NCBI GenBank assembly: GCA_900556795.1
Contig: USQD01000149.1
Span: forward strand, 1-5,491
DNA from: an uncultured Prevotella sp.
Lineage (GTDB): Bacteria; Bacteroidota; Bacteroidia; Bacteroidales; Bacteroidaceae
Length of the DNA: 5,491 bases
Direction of reading: 5' to 3'
Numbering within the stretch: the stretch's first letter is position 1; each line of letters begins with the position of its first letter. A model generated the notes under the pieces. It made no database searches. It was not told the DNA's origin and saw only the letters and a list, made by a program, of their open reading frames with translations. Below, piece by piece: positions 5,463 through 5,491 of this stretch. The position numbers and the translations under genes were made by a program.

Positions 5463-5470
5463 CAAATCTA
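5463..5470 (-). promoter_or_regulatory. Probable -7 element of the LytTR gene promoter
   Basis: On the minus strand TAGATTTG (5470-5463) matches TAnnTTTG exactly and would start a leader of about 45 nt to the ATG at 5410. The -33 element would fall at or beyond the window end and cannot be confirmed. Confidence 0.5.
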
Positions 5471-5491
5471 TCTTGTGAATGCTATGTTTTT

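Noticed and set aside
1..5491. Search for tRNA, rRNA, riboswitch or attachment-site features
   Set aside because: No cloverleaf, rRNA-like or known riboswitch pattern was recognised by eye on either strand.

Overview
The window looks like chromosome of a gut or oral Bacteroidales bacterium, most likely Prevotella/Segatella. Four signs support this. Promoters match the Bacteroidetes TAnnTTTG (-7) and TTTG/TTG (-33) pattern. Leaders before starts are A-rich with no Shine-Dalgarno. The protein families (BT4734-like primase, DUF4248, PD-(D/E)XK 'transposase', BspA-like repeats) are typical of the order. A GC-rich interspersed palindromic repeat of a kind I associate with these genomes is present. 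The species is an inference.

Layout. 1-713 (+) is the C-terminal part of a BspA-like leucine-rich-repeat protein with three 78-bp tandem repeats. 714-1120 has no gene. It holds a nested palindromic REP-like mosaic (755-948) and a strong hairpin terminator (1015-1065). 1121-2029 (-) is an Rpn/PDDEXK_2-family nuclease with a slippage-prone 12-bp repeat near its 3' end and its own promoter (2050-2080). 2150-2362 (-) is a 70-aa DUF4248 protein, closed by a second copy of the same hairpin (2104-2143). 2363-2501 is a leader containing four 21-bp direct repeats, each centred on a TCTCT-N-AGAGA dyad. 2502-4742 (-) is a 746-aa two-domain protein: a BT4734-like primase domain followed by a VirE/VapE-type P-loop helicase domain. 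It has a near-consensus promoter at 4806-4837. 4907-5410 (-) is a stand-alone LytTR DNA-binding regulator with a -7 element near the window end.

All four complete genes lie on the minus strand and face the repeat protein. The primase-helicase, the 21-bp repeat array and DUF4248 look like a replication-type module. Such primase-DUF4248 pairs recur in Bacteroidales chromosomes, but no integrase, relaxase, tRNA or attachment site is visible, so a live mobile element cannot be claimed. LytTR may regulate the neighbourhood, but that rests only on proximity.

The least explained signals are the exactly phased 21-bp dyad array, the palindromic mosaic whose copies differ by stem-preserving base swaps, and the matching hairpins bracketing the Rpn-family gene.
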